A model generated the notes under the pieces. That model was not told where the DNA came from. It did no database searches and saw only the letters and a list, made by a program, of their open reading frames with translations. A program made the position numbers and the translations under genes. From positions 210,619,632-210,683,631 of the forward strand of contig NC_134568.1 in the NCBI RefSeq assembly GCF_050947875.1: a DNA stretch of 64,000 bases, given 5' to 3'. The DNA comes from Dermacentor variabilis (lineage: Eukaryota; Arthropoda; Arachnida; Ixodida; Ixodidae). This document shows, one piece after another, positions 21,098 to 31,677 of this stretch (position 1 is its first letter; each line of letters starts with the position of its first letter).

Positions 21098-22049
21098 AGG
21101 GCCCCTCACCACGTCTGGCCATTTTGAGCTGACAAGCGCAGAGCATACAATGCGCGCTAACGATCGCGTTTGCAAAGAATTGCATCGCTCGCCGCGGAAA
21201 GGCCTGAAATTTCAATCCGAACGCAGTTTTCCCTTTCCCTCGCGGCGACCGCGCTCCAAGCCGGACGGTAACGTCCTCGTGTCCCTGCACCTACGTGCTC
21301 GTGTCCGCAGTGTGACGTTGCTCGTAGTGATACGTGACTTCGATAATTATTCTAGGTAACATCTGTTATTTGTGTGATCTGTTGCTTGAATTTACAAATT
21401 GAAATTTAGAGAAATAATGAAACACACAAAAGGAATGTCTGCGTGTGTTTTTTTTTTTTTTTACTTCGCACCGAAGCAAGAGAGATGTACCTCCGCTTCG
21501 TCTGCTTGTTCCCACGGTAGTGCAGTCACGAGCGCAAGTACCGAAACTATGCCATTTTCTACCGTGTTCCAGCGGGTCATCATCCTCTGCGATCCGCTTG
21601 TTCGGCCTCAGTATTCGTGTAGCACTGAATTATACGGCTAGTCATGTGCCCTTGTGCACAGCGGGCAAAATCATGAGCTGCGCGAACGAGACAACAGCTC
21701 GCGTGCGACGCCGTCAGCGGAAGTGCGCAGCGCCGAAAAAAAAGCGAGGAGAAAAAAAGTGAAGGCGGGGCCTGTGACGTATGTGTCACGCGATCCTCGA
21801 GATCCGGTATGGGAGAACGCAGGGAAGGAATTTCGCTTGCAGAGGCTAGACTGGGCGAGTGGAGAGAGCGTCTAGCTTAAGCAGTGGAACTCGCCTGCTG
21901 AACTCATGTGCTCGCGCCACTGAAATATGTCTATATTGTGTATTAATGAATCTATGTGAAAAATTTTTGCGGCAGACCACTCCCTAGAGGACGTGTAACA
22001 ACTTTTAGCGTATAACCAAAATTTGCTATGGGGCCTGGTGAGGGGCCCT
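21098..22049 (+). mobile_element. piggyBac-like MITE, TTAA target sites (copy 1)
   Basis: Terminal inverted repeats agggcccctcacca / tggtgaggggccct lie at 21098 and 22049 and are directly flanked by TTAA on both sides (21094-21097, 22050-22053). TTAA duplication is the hallmark of piggyBac transposition. The 952-bp interior has no transposase. The related copy at 39501-40457 is in the opposite orientation and has similar length and matching internal blocks. Confidence 0.82.
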
Positions 22050-22384
22050 TTAAATTTTCCCGTGACCCAGAACGTAGCAAAAAGTCGACGAGGTGTCAAT
22101 GTAACGTGAGTATCATCATGTAAAGAACTCACCTTAGTGTTCCACTTCATTGCGTAAGTAGTTTTCATTCCTGAAACATACATGTTCATTATTAAAGCGC
22201 TGGAAATCGAGAACGAGAGCAGACTGTATCTTTTTGTTACTTGTTGAGGGAGCGTGAGAAAAAGTACTATGCAGTCAGGGCAAGGGGAGGAAGGCAAAAT
22301 TTTTGGTAAGGCAGTGCAACCATGGCCTCAAGATCTGGCGGCGCGCTCAAAGACGCGCGCCATCCGATTTCGGAGGCCGTGTTG

Positions 22385-22505
22385 CAACATACGACACCTC
22401 TACACGTCTCTATATATATAGAGAGAGAGCGATTGTGAAGAGGAATATGCGCTATTCACAATCATTCTCTCTCGCTCTCTCTAGAGAGAGAGAGAGAGAC
22501 TTTTC
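22385..22505. repeat. (TC/GA) microsatellite with hairpins
   Basis: Runs of tctctatatatatagagagag and ctctctagagagagag form short palindromes around gattgtgaag...cttcacaatc-like arms. Low-complexity sequence. Confidence 0.8.
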
Positions 22506-22640
22506 TAGGTGGCGTACTCTCTAGGTGACGTTGAGTAGAGATTTGGTAGTGAGGATGAGGGCGAAACACAAGAATGTCGGCATTTGCCTACCTCTTGTTC
22601 TCACGAGAATGGCTAAATGCTTAAACAGCGCGGCGTCTCA

Positions 22641-23122
22641 TACACTCTAAGAACAGTTTACACATCAGAACGGCAAGTTGGGCCAGTTGGTTGGGATTCA
22701 TGGTATGGGTTGTGACAGCGCACACAAGACAGGGACAACAGAAGAATAAAACGCGCTGTGTCGTCGTTTTATTCTTCTGTTGTCCCTGTCTTGTGTGCGC
22801 TGTCACAACCCATACCATGAACAGTTTACACCCTTTGGCTTGCCCCTTCTGCCACACAAAAATAATCGTCATCTGCCTTGATGCGTTTCCTTTCTTTATC
22901 GCTGCAAGCCCGGAACTTTCCAGTGACGAACGGCACGCGCGTTATCAGAAGGGGCACTCCAAAGGGTGTAAACTGTTATATGCTGATAACGCGCGTGCCA
23001 TTCGTTACTGGAAAGTTCCGGGCTCGCAGCGATAAAGAAAGGAAACGCATCAAGGCAGATGACGATTATTTTTGTGTGGCAGAAGGGGCAAGCCAAAGGG
23101 TGTAAACTGTTCTTAGAGTGTA
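22641..23122. mobile_element. Nested foldback element with TA-type ends
   Basis: A 23-bp perfect inverted repeat (22641-22663 and 23100-23122) begins TA-cactctaagaacag, typical of mariner/Tc1-type MITEs with TA duplication. Inside lie two long hairpins. The first has 55-bp arms, 22698-22752 and 22766-22820, and a 13-bp loop. The second has ~125-bp arms, about 22820-22947 and 22984-23110. The end motif gtgtaaactgtt recurs a third time near 22966-22978, so the structure looks like an element that has received or duplicated another. No coding capacity. Confidence 0.85.
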
Positions 23123-23199
23123 GGTGGTGTCCAAAACCTGACTTCTATGTCGTGTTTTGGGCTCCCAATATCGCTTCCGCCGCATTCGACCAGCAAAAG

Positions 23200-23705
23200 C
23201 ATATACCGGTGTCATACGTACGCTTCTGATCGCGATTGGGACCGATCCGGATTGGATTTCTAGATCGCGATCAACAATAGTCGCTGCTACATGGTCCAAC
23301 GATCCGGATCAAGTTATCGTCTGCTGACCGTTAGCAACTCTCAGAACTGCATATTCTATTATAGCTTCAAATTCAGATTTGCAAAATATAATTAAATTTG
23401 GACAATAGTTCAATTTTACAGCTTATTATTGTTCGTAAAAGATTTTTAAACGCTTTTTATTGAGCTGGTTTCACGTCTTGTTTGTGGCGTTTTCAGAATA
23501 CTTCGCTAGAGGGCGCAGACGTCAGCCTGCGATCGCGGGGCTCCAGATCATCGCGGTCATCCAGATTCGTATCCCGCAGGGTCTGGCAGGGTCGCGATCG
23601 CAGATGACCATGTAGCAACACCTGATTCGGATCAAGCTCGATCCGAATTAAGCTCAAGCTCAAGACCAGCCCCGATCGCGATCAGAAATGTACGTGTGAC
23701 GCCGG
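23200..23705. repeat. Palindromic repeat with gatcgcgatc-rich ends
   Basis: The left part (ggtgtcatacgtacgcttctgatcgcg) and the right part (cgcgatcagaaatgtacgtgtgacgcc) are imperfect inverted copies about 470 bp apart, and internal segments with catgt/atggtc and ggatcaag also mirror one another. It is probably a non-autonomous DNA element; I could not fix its ends or target duplication. Confidence 0.5.
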
Positions 23706-23799
23706 CATAAGATCCGCATTTTAAGTTCAGAGGGAGCCAACCTGATCTGGATACCACTAAACGGCCCCCTCCAGGTAGGCTCGTGCAAGAGGAGTACAA

Positions 23800-24485
23800 T
23801 AAAAAAAAGTCGCAATTTCACCGAATGGCAAAGCATTGAATGCGATAGCCAATTAGTAGACAGCTATAGGAAGAAGTAATAGTAAATTTATCGGCCCTAT
23901 AAACTTGTAAACATTCGCTTACTAACTAAATTAGCAAGCATGTTGTCACGCGCGCACAAGCAAACATGAACACATCTAACTTGATGACCGCAGAAACTCG
24001 CTGTCTAAACGCGGTGGTGAGGAAGCGCGGCAGCAGCAGTGAGCGAATTGACTTTCGTGCTGCCTTTTGCTTCAACGCGAACTCAGCGGCAAAAACAGCG
24101 CGCACGAAACTATGAGCCCTCGGCGTTCGTAGACTGCTTATCGCAGTTCGCTTTGAAGATAGGGCCCGCGCGGCCGCGCCATGCACAGCAGCAGCCGGAA
24201 TATAAGCAACACCCCCTAGATCGCCCCCCGCTCCCTCCCTTCCGGCTGGTGCACGGGCTGGTGCCTTGCGCGCGACGGAATACGGCGCGCTTCCTACCGC
24301 TTTCCTCCCTTGCGCGCGCGAGATTGAGCCACACAACACCTGAGCCGCCATCGTCGGCTCACCCTCGCACGCTTTCACTCGCACATATATACAGCATGGT
24401 TCTTTATTTTATGCATACTGCATACAGCGCGCGGCGATGATGTTATCGCCTTTGGACTTTACACGGAACACCACGACGACGGTAG
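23800..24485 (+). repeat. Dispersed repeat, copy 1
   Basis: It begins aaaagtcgcaatttcacc...gcaaagcattgaatgcgata and ends ggactttacacggaacaccacgacgacgg. Its start recurs at 47068 and, inverted, near 57560-57615. Its end recurs inverted at 56995-57060. The middle (aagcgcggcagcagcagtgagcgaattga) recurs at 47138. Open frames inside have no recognised domain. Confidence 0.72.
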
Positions 24486-25361
24486 AAATGCGCCTGGAGT
24501 GTCCGTATAATTCCTATCGCAATAAAATGTTGCTGTATATGGCTCTGTAAAGGGAGCCGAGAAGGGAGAAACCGCATGACTAGAAGAGGCGTATTGCCTC
24601 AGGTGCGGCAGCCCGATGTGTGACCGTGTGATCCACGTATTGTTTGCACGTTCAAGAACTGAACATAGTAAAATAAATGGTGACATGGCATGCCGAGCTG
24701 TAGTCCACAGTTGCTCGTACTGCAAACCCTTGAGATGACTCTCATGACAGCATAGGCAACGTGGCGGTCCTGGCGTATTTTGGGATGTGCAATCCCTTTT
24801 CGGCGCATGTAGTTAGCAAAAGCATAGCCTTCGTGATGTGTTTCTGTTATCAGCAGCGGCCGTCGCTGAGGCGTGAATTTGGGGCATCACCTATTCATTA
24901 AAGTGCGTCCAAATAAAGAAATTAGTCTTGAAGTGCAGAAAGTAAACGAACTAAACAGGCAAGAAGGATACAGGTGAGGGTGTGTGAAGGAACGGATTAA
25001 GAAGCCGCGAATGCGTCTGCAGTTGGGAAACAATGGGCTCAATATGGCAGCGTCCATACTGTGTTGACGTTGCAGACGGCGTTAGCCACCCTAACGGCGT
25101 TTTGAGCTGCGATTGCTTTCTGTGGTATGTTTCTGGTGTGCAGCTGCGCTGTTATTGGCACTCCGGACTAATGAAGTACGTTTTTAGAAACCTCTTCATC
25201 GTATTCTTGCGACATCAGCGGGATATTTTTCTGCGGCCTCAGCTACAACGCTTCTCTGGTGCGGCCACGTAACGAACATTGGACGACAACGGGTTTGCCC
25301 AGACCTCTGTGTTCTCAGCTTGTTTTACTGGGTCGGTAACGTATTTAAATGACCATTAAAA
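24486..25361. other. Upstream region of RFT1
   Basis: No other gene is seen. The last few hundred bases should hold the RFT1 promoter and 5' UTR. I could not place a TATA box or initiator with confidence. An upstream ATG at 25349 is described separately. Confidence 0.5.
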
Positions 25362-25579
25362 ATGGCAGAGAAGAACCTTATGGCAAAAGCGACAAAAGCA
25401 GCTTCGTACAACATCATTCTGCAGTTAACTCTGCGTGTTTTAACATTCGTGCTGAATGCATACATCTTGCGACACATCACCAAAGACCTGTTGGGGGTTA
25501 TCAATGTGCGGCTGATGCTTCTGTACACAACTGTGCAATTCCTGAGCAGGGAGCCTTTCCGTCGATCCTGTTTGAGTGA
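25349..25579 (+). promoter_or_regulatory. Upstream overlapping reading frame of RFT1
   Basis: An ATG at 25349, 13 bases before the RFT1 start, opens a 76-codon frame in a different phase that overlaps the RFT1 coding start and runs to 25579. Its context (aaatga) is weak, while the RFT1 ATG has A at -3 and G at +4. If the mRNA leader includes 25349, it could lower RFT1 translation by initiation upstream. The peptide itself has no known domain and is probably not functional. Confidence 0.35.
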
Positions 25580-27032
25580 TACGGACAACCAAAACTGGCC
25601 TGCCATCATCAATGTAACCTGGCTGTGCCTTCCCGTTTGTATCTTTATTGGTGGCATTATGAGCTTTGTATGGTTGTTCGTTCTGGAGCGACCTGAACCC
25701 TTGGTGGCGAGTGGCTACACGCTGGGCGTACACTGTGTGGTCATTTCTGTTGTTATCGAAGTGCTTGCTGAACCTCTGTACGTTATAAGTCAAGCGTTCC
25801 ACTACATAAAGTTCAAAATATTTTTTGTGGGGAGTGGCATTACCTTACGGTGCATCATAATGGCAGTACTCGTTGCCTTCGACCCGCGGAATGCTATTTG
25901 GGCTTACAGCGTGGCACAACTAATATCATCTGCCTATTATACTGTTGTTCTTTATGCTTACTTCACGTTTGAATCAAGGCGATTGCGCCACGGCGATGAA
26001 GATAAACCAAAAGACTCCAGCCGCAAATGTAATGAACATGCACTACCTTTCACCAGTGCATTTGATATTATTCCTTTCATTGGCAGTAATGGTACACAGC
26101 TTGACCGAAACATCACAAAACTTACTTGGAGTTTTATGAAGCAAACAGTGTTCAAGCAGCTCTTGACTGAAGGTGAACGTTATATCATGACTGTTTTCAG
26201 CATTCTGTCGTTTGCTGAGCAGGGTGTTTATGACATTGTCAACAACCTTGGATCCCTAACAGCCCGTCTTGTCTTTCAGCCAATTGAAGAAAGCAGCTAT
26301 GTGTTCTTTGCTCAAGTAGTACAGCGTGATGTGCCACCCAGCCAGCAAAACGTGGACAGTGTCATGTTAAGTGTATTAACATTGAAACAGCTTCTGAAGT
26401 TACTGGCTCACATTGGACTCATCATTTTCACTTTTGGTCAAGCCTACTCTAGTCTTCTCCTACATTTGTATGGTGGCAGTGCATTGAGTGACAGTCTAGC
26501 ACCTCTGCTACTCAGGTGGCACTGTGCATACATTGTATTAATTGCTATCAATGGAATCACCGAGTGCTTTGTGTTTGCTGCTATGAGTAAGGAACAGCTG
26601 GACCAGCATAACCGCAGGCTCGCCCTTTTTTCTGCGCTATTCCTATTTATTGCGTACCTTCTGACCACCTTGTTTGGTGCTATTGGATTCATCCTGGCAA
26701 ACTGTTTTAACATGATTGCACGTGTTGGTTACAGTACATACTATATAAGCGCATACTATGCCAAAACTCAATACCGTCCATTGCATGGTATTCTTCCTAG
26801 TGCACGTGTGCTTGGTACTGCTATGTTTAGTTATCTTGTAACCACAATTTCGGAAGCAATGTTCTGCTGTCATGCTGGATTCATTTACCTTTTGTTGCAT
26901 GCTACTGTTGGTGCACTGTGCTTGTTTGTGTTCTTGGCTGTCATCTATATAGAGGAAAAAGAACTAATAGCATTCCTCAAAACATGTTGGCATGACAGAA
27001 GCTTTGGAAAAATATCTGAGAAGGTGCAGTAG
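25362..27032 (+). CDS. RFT1: RFT1 homologue, ER oligosaccharide-lipid translocation factor
   Basis: A complete 556-codon, intron-free frame. The protein belongs to the RFT1 family (MOP flippase superfamily), multipass in the ER membrane. It is needed for Man5GlcNAc2-PP-dolichol to reach the lumenal side during N-glycan precursor synthesis; whether it is itself the flippase is disputed. Family marks include SYNIILQLTLRVLTFVLNAYILR (residues 15-37), LSREPFRR (61-68; the stretch holding human disease residue R67), SQAFHYIKFK (about 148-157), and the central FMKQTVFKQLLTEGERYIMT with LVFQPIEESSYVFF. About a dozen hydrophobic segments are visible. Length is close to human (541). The ATG at 25362 is chosen because TGA lies in frame at 25350 and the context is strong. 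ATTAAA at 27120 is a possible poly(A) signal. Other animals usually have several introns here, so the single exon is notable. Confidence 0.95.
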   Translation: MAEKNLMAKATKAASYNIILQLTLRVLTFVLNAYILRHITKDLLGVINVRLMLLYTTVQFLSREPFRRSCLSDTDNQNWPAIINVTWLCLPVCIFIGGIMSFVWLFVLERPEPLVASGYTLGVHCVVISVVIEVLAEPLYVISQAFHYIKFKIFFVGSGITLRCIIMAVLVAFDPRNAIWAYSVAQLISSAYYTVVLYAYFTFESRRLRHGDEDKPKDSSRKCNEHALPFTSAFDIIPFIGSNGTQLDRNITKLTWSFMKQTVFKQLLTEGERYIMTVFSILSFAEQGVYDIVNNLGSLTARLVFQPIEESSYVFFAQVVQRDVPPSQQNVDSVMLSVLTLKQLLKLLAHIGLIIFTFGQAYSSLLLHLYGGSALSDSLAPLLLRWHCAYIVLIAINGITECFVFAAMSKEQLDQHNRRLALFSALFLFIAYLLTTLFGAIGFILANCFNMIARVGYSTYYISAYYAKTQYRPLHGILPSARVLGTAMFSYLVTTISEAMFCCHAGFIYLLLHATVGALCLFVFLAVIYIEEKELIAFLKTCWHDRSFGKISEKVQ

Positions 27033-28380
27033 CAGCAGTGTTGTTTTCCTATTGATAGTTATCATGTTTTCTTGGTAAACCATGTGCTTAAAAGTGGAAG
27101 CATGAAGTGCGTATGTTTAATTAAAGGAATGCTGCTTTTAGGAGGCATTTTACTCAATTTGTTAGTTTTAGGAGGGCTGCAATTTGTAGAGATTCCTTCT
27201 ACTTGATTCTATGCCACTTTTATTATCCACTGCTTACAAACAGCTCATCCCGTTGATAATGCAGGCGGAGCGTCGCTCCGACTACTGACGAAGCACGAAA
27301 AAGAATAGCATCGGAAAAGGCATCACTACAATATCATAGCCCAGCATACTGAATCAATTTTCTACTGTGCACACAGTAAGATTTCTAATTTTTTTTATCT
27401 GATTGTATTTCTTAATGTCACTGTTTTATGTGTTACCACTACAATGTCGGAATGTTGCTTCTGCAGTCATGTTGTACTACCAGAAAATTTACTGCCTCAA
27501 GCAATCAACTACTCCTTCATCCCAGGAGCAGTTCTGGAGTACAGACTGCAGAAATGTGGAATTTAAGAAGTGCATAACCTCCTCAAACTGCAGCCACTTA
27601 TTGCATGCGAACATTTGTGCTTTTTTAAATAAGAGCATGAAAAAAGTCAGTTTCATCAGTGCTGCCAATTTAGTAGATGAAATTATGGTGTATGTAAATG
27701 CAATGTATACTAGTAAGTGTGAAATGGTGTGATCAATATCTGGGCACTAAAACATCCCATTTGCTAGCATTACAGACTGGCAATAGCTTTGCACTCAAAG
27801 ATTGTTTTCTAAACAGCTTGTGCTCCACTTTATTGCGTCATTCAGGCCTGGACAATATTGCTTGTCTGGTTGTAGTCATCATCATTGTCTTCCTTAATAC
27901 TAGTACTGAATTCAGGGCCAATGTAGCGCAACATTTCATTTTACTTGATCGTATTCCTTTCTTATCATCCACTGTTATCAACCAGCCTATGCTGGTGATA
28001 ATGTAGGTGGAGCGCCACTTGGACCATTTGCAAAGCATGAAAACAAAAAGAATTCGAATATAATCACCATATCTCAGCCCTGGTTTCTATCGCCTGACCT
28101 CCCACCCTATCTATATTTTCATTGCCATAGGGGTATGCTTTAGCCACATCAAAGACCCGCATGTCTGAGTCTGGCCTTTCATTCATTTTCACTTTGGAGT
28201 AGTTATTTAACCACTCTGCTTTTTTGTTCCATGGAGTTCCTCTGCATTGTTGCAAAATATGGTTTTAGCACACATTTGTGACACATATTTTTGAGTGGTT
28301 AGTGACATTATTCACAACATCCACACATTTTATGCACTTGCTAACATGCTCTGCCTCACTATAGTTGCTGAGAGCACTTG
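27033..28380. other. RFT1 3' flank with a duplicated ~145-bp block
   Basis: No further gene is seen. The block at about 27200-27350 and that at 27945-28090 are diverged direct copies: both have tatccactg, cagc(c/t), gataatg(c/t)aggyggagcgyc, then aagcaygaaaa, aaagaat and atatc(a/t)y. This may be a dispersed repeat or local duplication. The first copy begins in what is likely the RFT1 3' UTR. Confidence 0.5.
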
Positions 28381-28460
28381 CTGGCATCAGATGACTCAAG
28401 TAGCTCAGTGAACAGTGCACTGGTTTCAGAAGGAAGAGGCCACTGGTTCAACTCCGCCAA
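28381..28460 (+). repeat. tRNA-derived SINE head (A and B boxes)
   Basis: The segment has gtagctcagtgaac (A-box like) and ggttcaactcc (B-box like) about 40 bases apart and is followed by a T-rich run. No complete cloverleaf can be drawn, so I read it as a SINE head rather than a tRNA gene. Confidence 0.5.
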
Positions 28461-29849
28461 AGTTTTTCTTATGCTATATATCTTATACTCCGTGACGATT
28501 TGTTTCTAAGTAAAACTTCTAGAGCATGCTGCAAAAACTCTACTGAAACCTGGTTCATGGCACTTATGTTAACCCTTTCACTGCCACTCCCAGGATAACT
28601 CAGGCACCCACCCTCGAACAACCCTTGCCACTCCCAAGTATACTCGTTTGTATTTTTACTGCACTCCCTCTCTCTCCGAAAGCAACTCGTGCAAAAGAGA
28701 ACATTGCGTACATATTCTGCCATTTATAGAAAGTTTATATAAACACACAAAAAACTTTTAAGTGAAATTTCTGACTGCAGGGACGTGATCAGGCATCGTT
28801 CGGAGCGCACGTTCGGTTGCACTGCATGTGATAGGCCTGGGCCACACCCACTTCGTCACCTGCTCGAAGTCGGCGCGGTCTAGGCCATTCTCATTCGGAG
28901 CAACCAAATGCATGCTCCAAACAACGATTCCCGATCGTGCCATGCCCCTGGTGGACCAAATGTCTCAGGAATATGTCACTGTCTTGACAGAACAGCCATG
29001 GCAAATCAGTGTGGCAGATCTGTCCACACTTTGACATTCCTTTCACTGTAAAATATAGTCTGCACATTTGCCTTTGTGTTGACATGAAATTTGGTTTTGA
29101 TCACACATTTCATGCCTACTTAAATGCACCCACCAAAGGAAAACATTAATTCAGTTTAAGCTGATAAAGTATTTTTTGAAACTCATTTTGTTTATTTCAT
29201 GGTAAGAAGTTGGTTATTACAAGAAAATATGAATGTCAAAGTTTCATTTTTGTACATTACACTGTTTTGTACAGTGCACAAATGGCTTTAGGGAAAAACA
29301 ATACAGAGATAGTGTGCTGTACAGCATGCTTTCTCCTCTGTACTATTTTTTCCTTAAGCAATCCACGCAATGCACAAAACACTGCCATAAACTATTAACT
29401 TGCCCAAGCTTCCACCCTTGCATGTTTCATTTTTAAATTTTACACTGGAATGCCAATGCCAGTACATCAGTGTGATGTCATCGATTTGAAACTATTTTTT
29501 CGTATGTGGGCCACTGTGGCTTAGTAAAAGTTCTTCAAACTTGCTAACTCGAGTCTTTGGCTTCTTTAGCATTCAATGTAGTCCACCTTTACCAATAACA
29601 AGTTAACTGGGCCTGAGCACAAATCGTCGAAATCCATGGTGTCATGGCAAGCTGGTGCAGGAACTTCAAGACTACATTACCACCCATCTTTTGTTTTTAC
29701 ACCTTCTCCAGCTTACCAAGCCTTTTGTCATGGTAAAAGTGGGTTTGTTGGTGTTCCATAAGATAAGTTACTAATGCAGCTCAATTAACCTTTGTCTTTA
29801 GTGTCCCCTTCAATTTGTTACATGATGAAATTTTGCATCTTTTCTCTTC
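28461..29849. other. Intergenic DNA without recognised genes
   Basis: No gene or clear repeat is recognised. Short open frames have no domains. Confidence 0.4.
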
Positions 29850-29908
29850 AGTGTCATCATCATCATCAGCCTGTTTCATGCCCACTGCAGGATGAAGGCT
29901 CCTCCCTG

Positions 29909-30373
29909 TTATCTCCAATTACCCCTGTCCTGCGTCAACCGATTCCAACTAGCGCCTGTGAATTTCCTAATTTCATCGCTCCACCTAGTTTTCTGCCATC
30001 CTCGACTGCGTTTCCCTTCTCTTGGTACCCATTCTGTAACCATAATGGTCCAACAGTTACCTAACCGGCGCATTACATGACCTGCCCAGTTCCATTTTTT
30101 TCTCTTGATGTCAATTAGAATATTGTCTATGTCCGTTTGCTCTCTGATCTGAACTGCTCTCTTTCTTTCTCTTAACGTTATGCCTAGCAACCTTCGTTCC
30201 ATCGCTCTTTGCGTGGTCCTGAACTTGTTCTCAAGCTTCTTTGTCCGTCTCCAAGTCTCTGCCCCATATGTCGGCGCTGGTAAAATGCACTGATTGTACA
30301 CCTTCCTTTTCAATGAAAATGGTAAGCTTCCAGTCAGGAGCTGACAATATCTGCCATATGTGATCCAACCCAT
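29909..30373 (-). pseudogene. RTE ORF2 C-terminal domain, broken
   Basis: A 154-codon open frame with RKVYNQCILPAPTYGAETW, the RAMERRLLGITLRERKR segment and the KWNWAGHVMRR and GWQKTRWSDEIRKF motifs that end RTE-type polyproteins. It is separated by stops from the RT core at 30464. Confidence 0.85.
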
Positions 30374-30463
30374 TTTTATTCTTCTGTTAATTTCCTTCTC
30401 ATGATCAGGGTTCCCGGTGAATAATTGACCTAGGTAAACATACTACTTCACAGACTCTAGAGG

Positions 30464-31585
30464 CTAACTGGCGATCCTGAACTCATGTTCCCTTGTCCGG
30501 TTATTCACAATTATCTTTGTCTTCTGCATATTAATCTTCAACCCCACTCTTAGACTCTCTCTGTTAAGGTCCTCAATCATTTGTTGTAACTCGTCTGCAG
30601 TGTTGCTGAATAGAACAGTGTCATCGGCAAACTGAAGGTTGCTGAGATATTCGCCGTTGATCCTTACTCCTAAGACTTCCCAGTTTAATAGCTTGAATAC
30701 TTCTTCCAAGCACGCAGTGAATAGCATTGGAGAAATTGTGTCTCCTTGTCTGACCCCTTTCTTTATAGGTATCTTCCTCCTTTTCTTGTGCAGAATTAAG
30801 GTAGCTGTGGAATCTCTGTAGATATTTTCCAGGATATTTACATAGCCGGTCTGTACTCCTTGGTTATGTAATGCCTCTATGACTGCTGGTATCTCTGCTG
30901 AATCAAATGACTTTTCGTAATCTATGAAAGCCATATAGAGAGGCTCATTGTAGTCTGCAGATTTCTCGATAATCTGATTAATGACATGGATGTGATCCAT
31001 TGGAGAGTATCCCTTCCTGAAGCCGGCCTGTTCCTTTGGTTGACTAAAGTCCAGTGTTGCCCTTATTCTATTGGACATTATTTTAGTAAATATTTTATAT
31101 AATACTGGGAGTAAGCTAATGGGCCTATAATTTTTCAATTCCTTAACGCCTCCCTTTCTGTGGATTGGTATAACGTCTGCATTCTTAGTTTTCTGGAACC
31201 CTTGCAGTCGATAGACACTTCCTATAAAGAGCCGCCAGTTTTCCAAGCATTATGTCTCCATATCTTTGATTAAATCGACTGTTATTCCATCTTCTCCTGA
31301 CTGTCTTCCTTGTTTCACGTCTTGCAAGGCCCTTTTGACCTCATCGTTAGTTATAGGAGGAGTTTCTGTATCCTGTTCATTACTGTTTCTAATGGAGGTA
31401 TCCTGACTCCTCTGGGTATTGTACAGGTCAGTATAGAATTCTGCTTCCTTTACTATATCTTCTAGGTTGCTGATGATATTACTCTGCTTATCTTTCAGTG
31501 CATACATCTTGGTTTGTCCTATGCCAAGTTTCTTTCCCACTGATTTCAGGCTGCGTCCATTTACGGCTTCTTCAGTCTTTCTCAT
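30464..31585 (-). pseudogene. RTE reverse transcriptase, broken
   Basis: The first part (31585-31250) has ITNDEVKRALQDVKQGRQSGEDGI, the RT finger entry. A stop at 31250 and then the main frame (31246-30464, 260 codons) give NYRPISLLPVLYKIFTKIMSNR, QAGFRKGYSPMDHI, AFIDYEKSFDS, GVRQGDTISPMLF and LQFADDTVLFSN with the FADD active site. A fairly intact palm is present, but the whole copy is broken. Confidence 0.87.
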
Positions 31586-31677
31586 GTTATAGTTTCGAAT
31601 ATCACTTATTTTCGCCTTGTTGATCAGAGCTTGACAGTTCTGCGAATCCTATCTTATCTCTTAGTATCTCTTATCTC

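Noticed and set aside
24039..24440. A 133-codon open frame ahead of RFT1
   Set aside because: It lies in the dispersed repeat that recurs at 47 and 57 kb without this frame being conserved.
28395..28450. A possible tRNA gene with A and B boxes
   Set aside because: No complete cloverleaf with acceptor stem; read as a SINE head.
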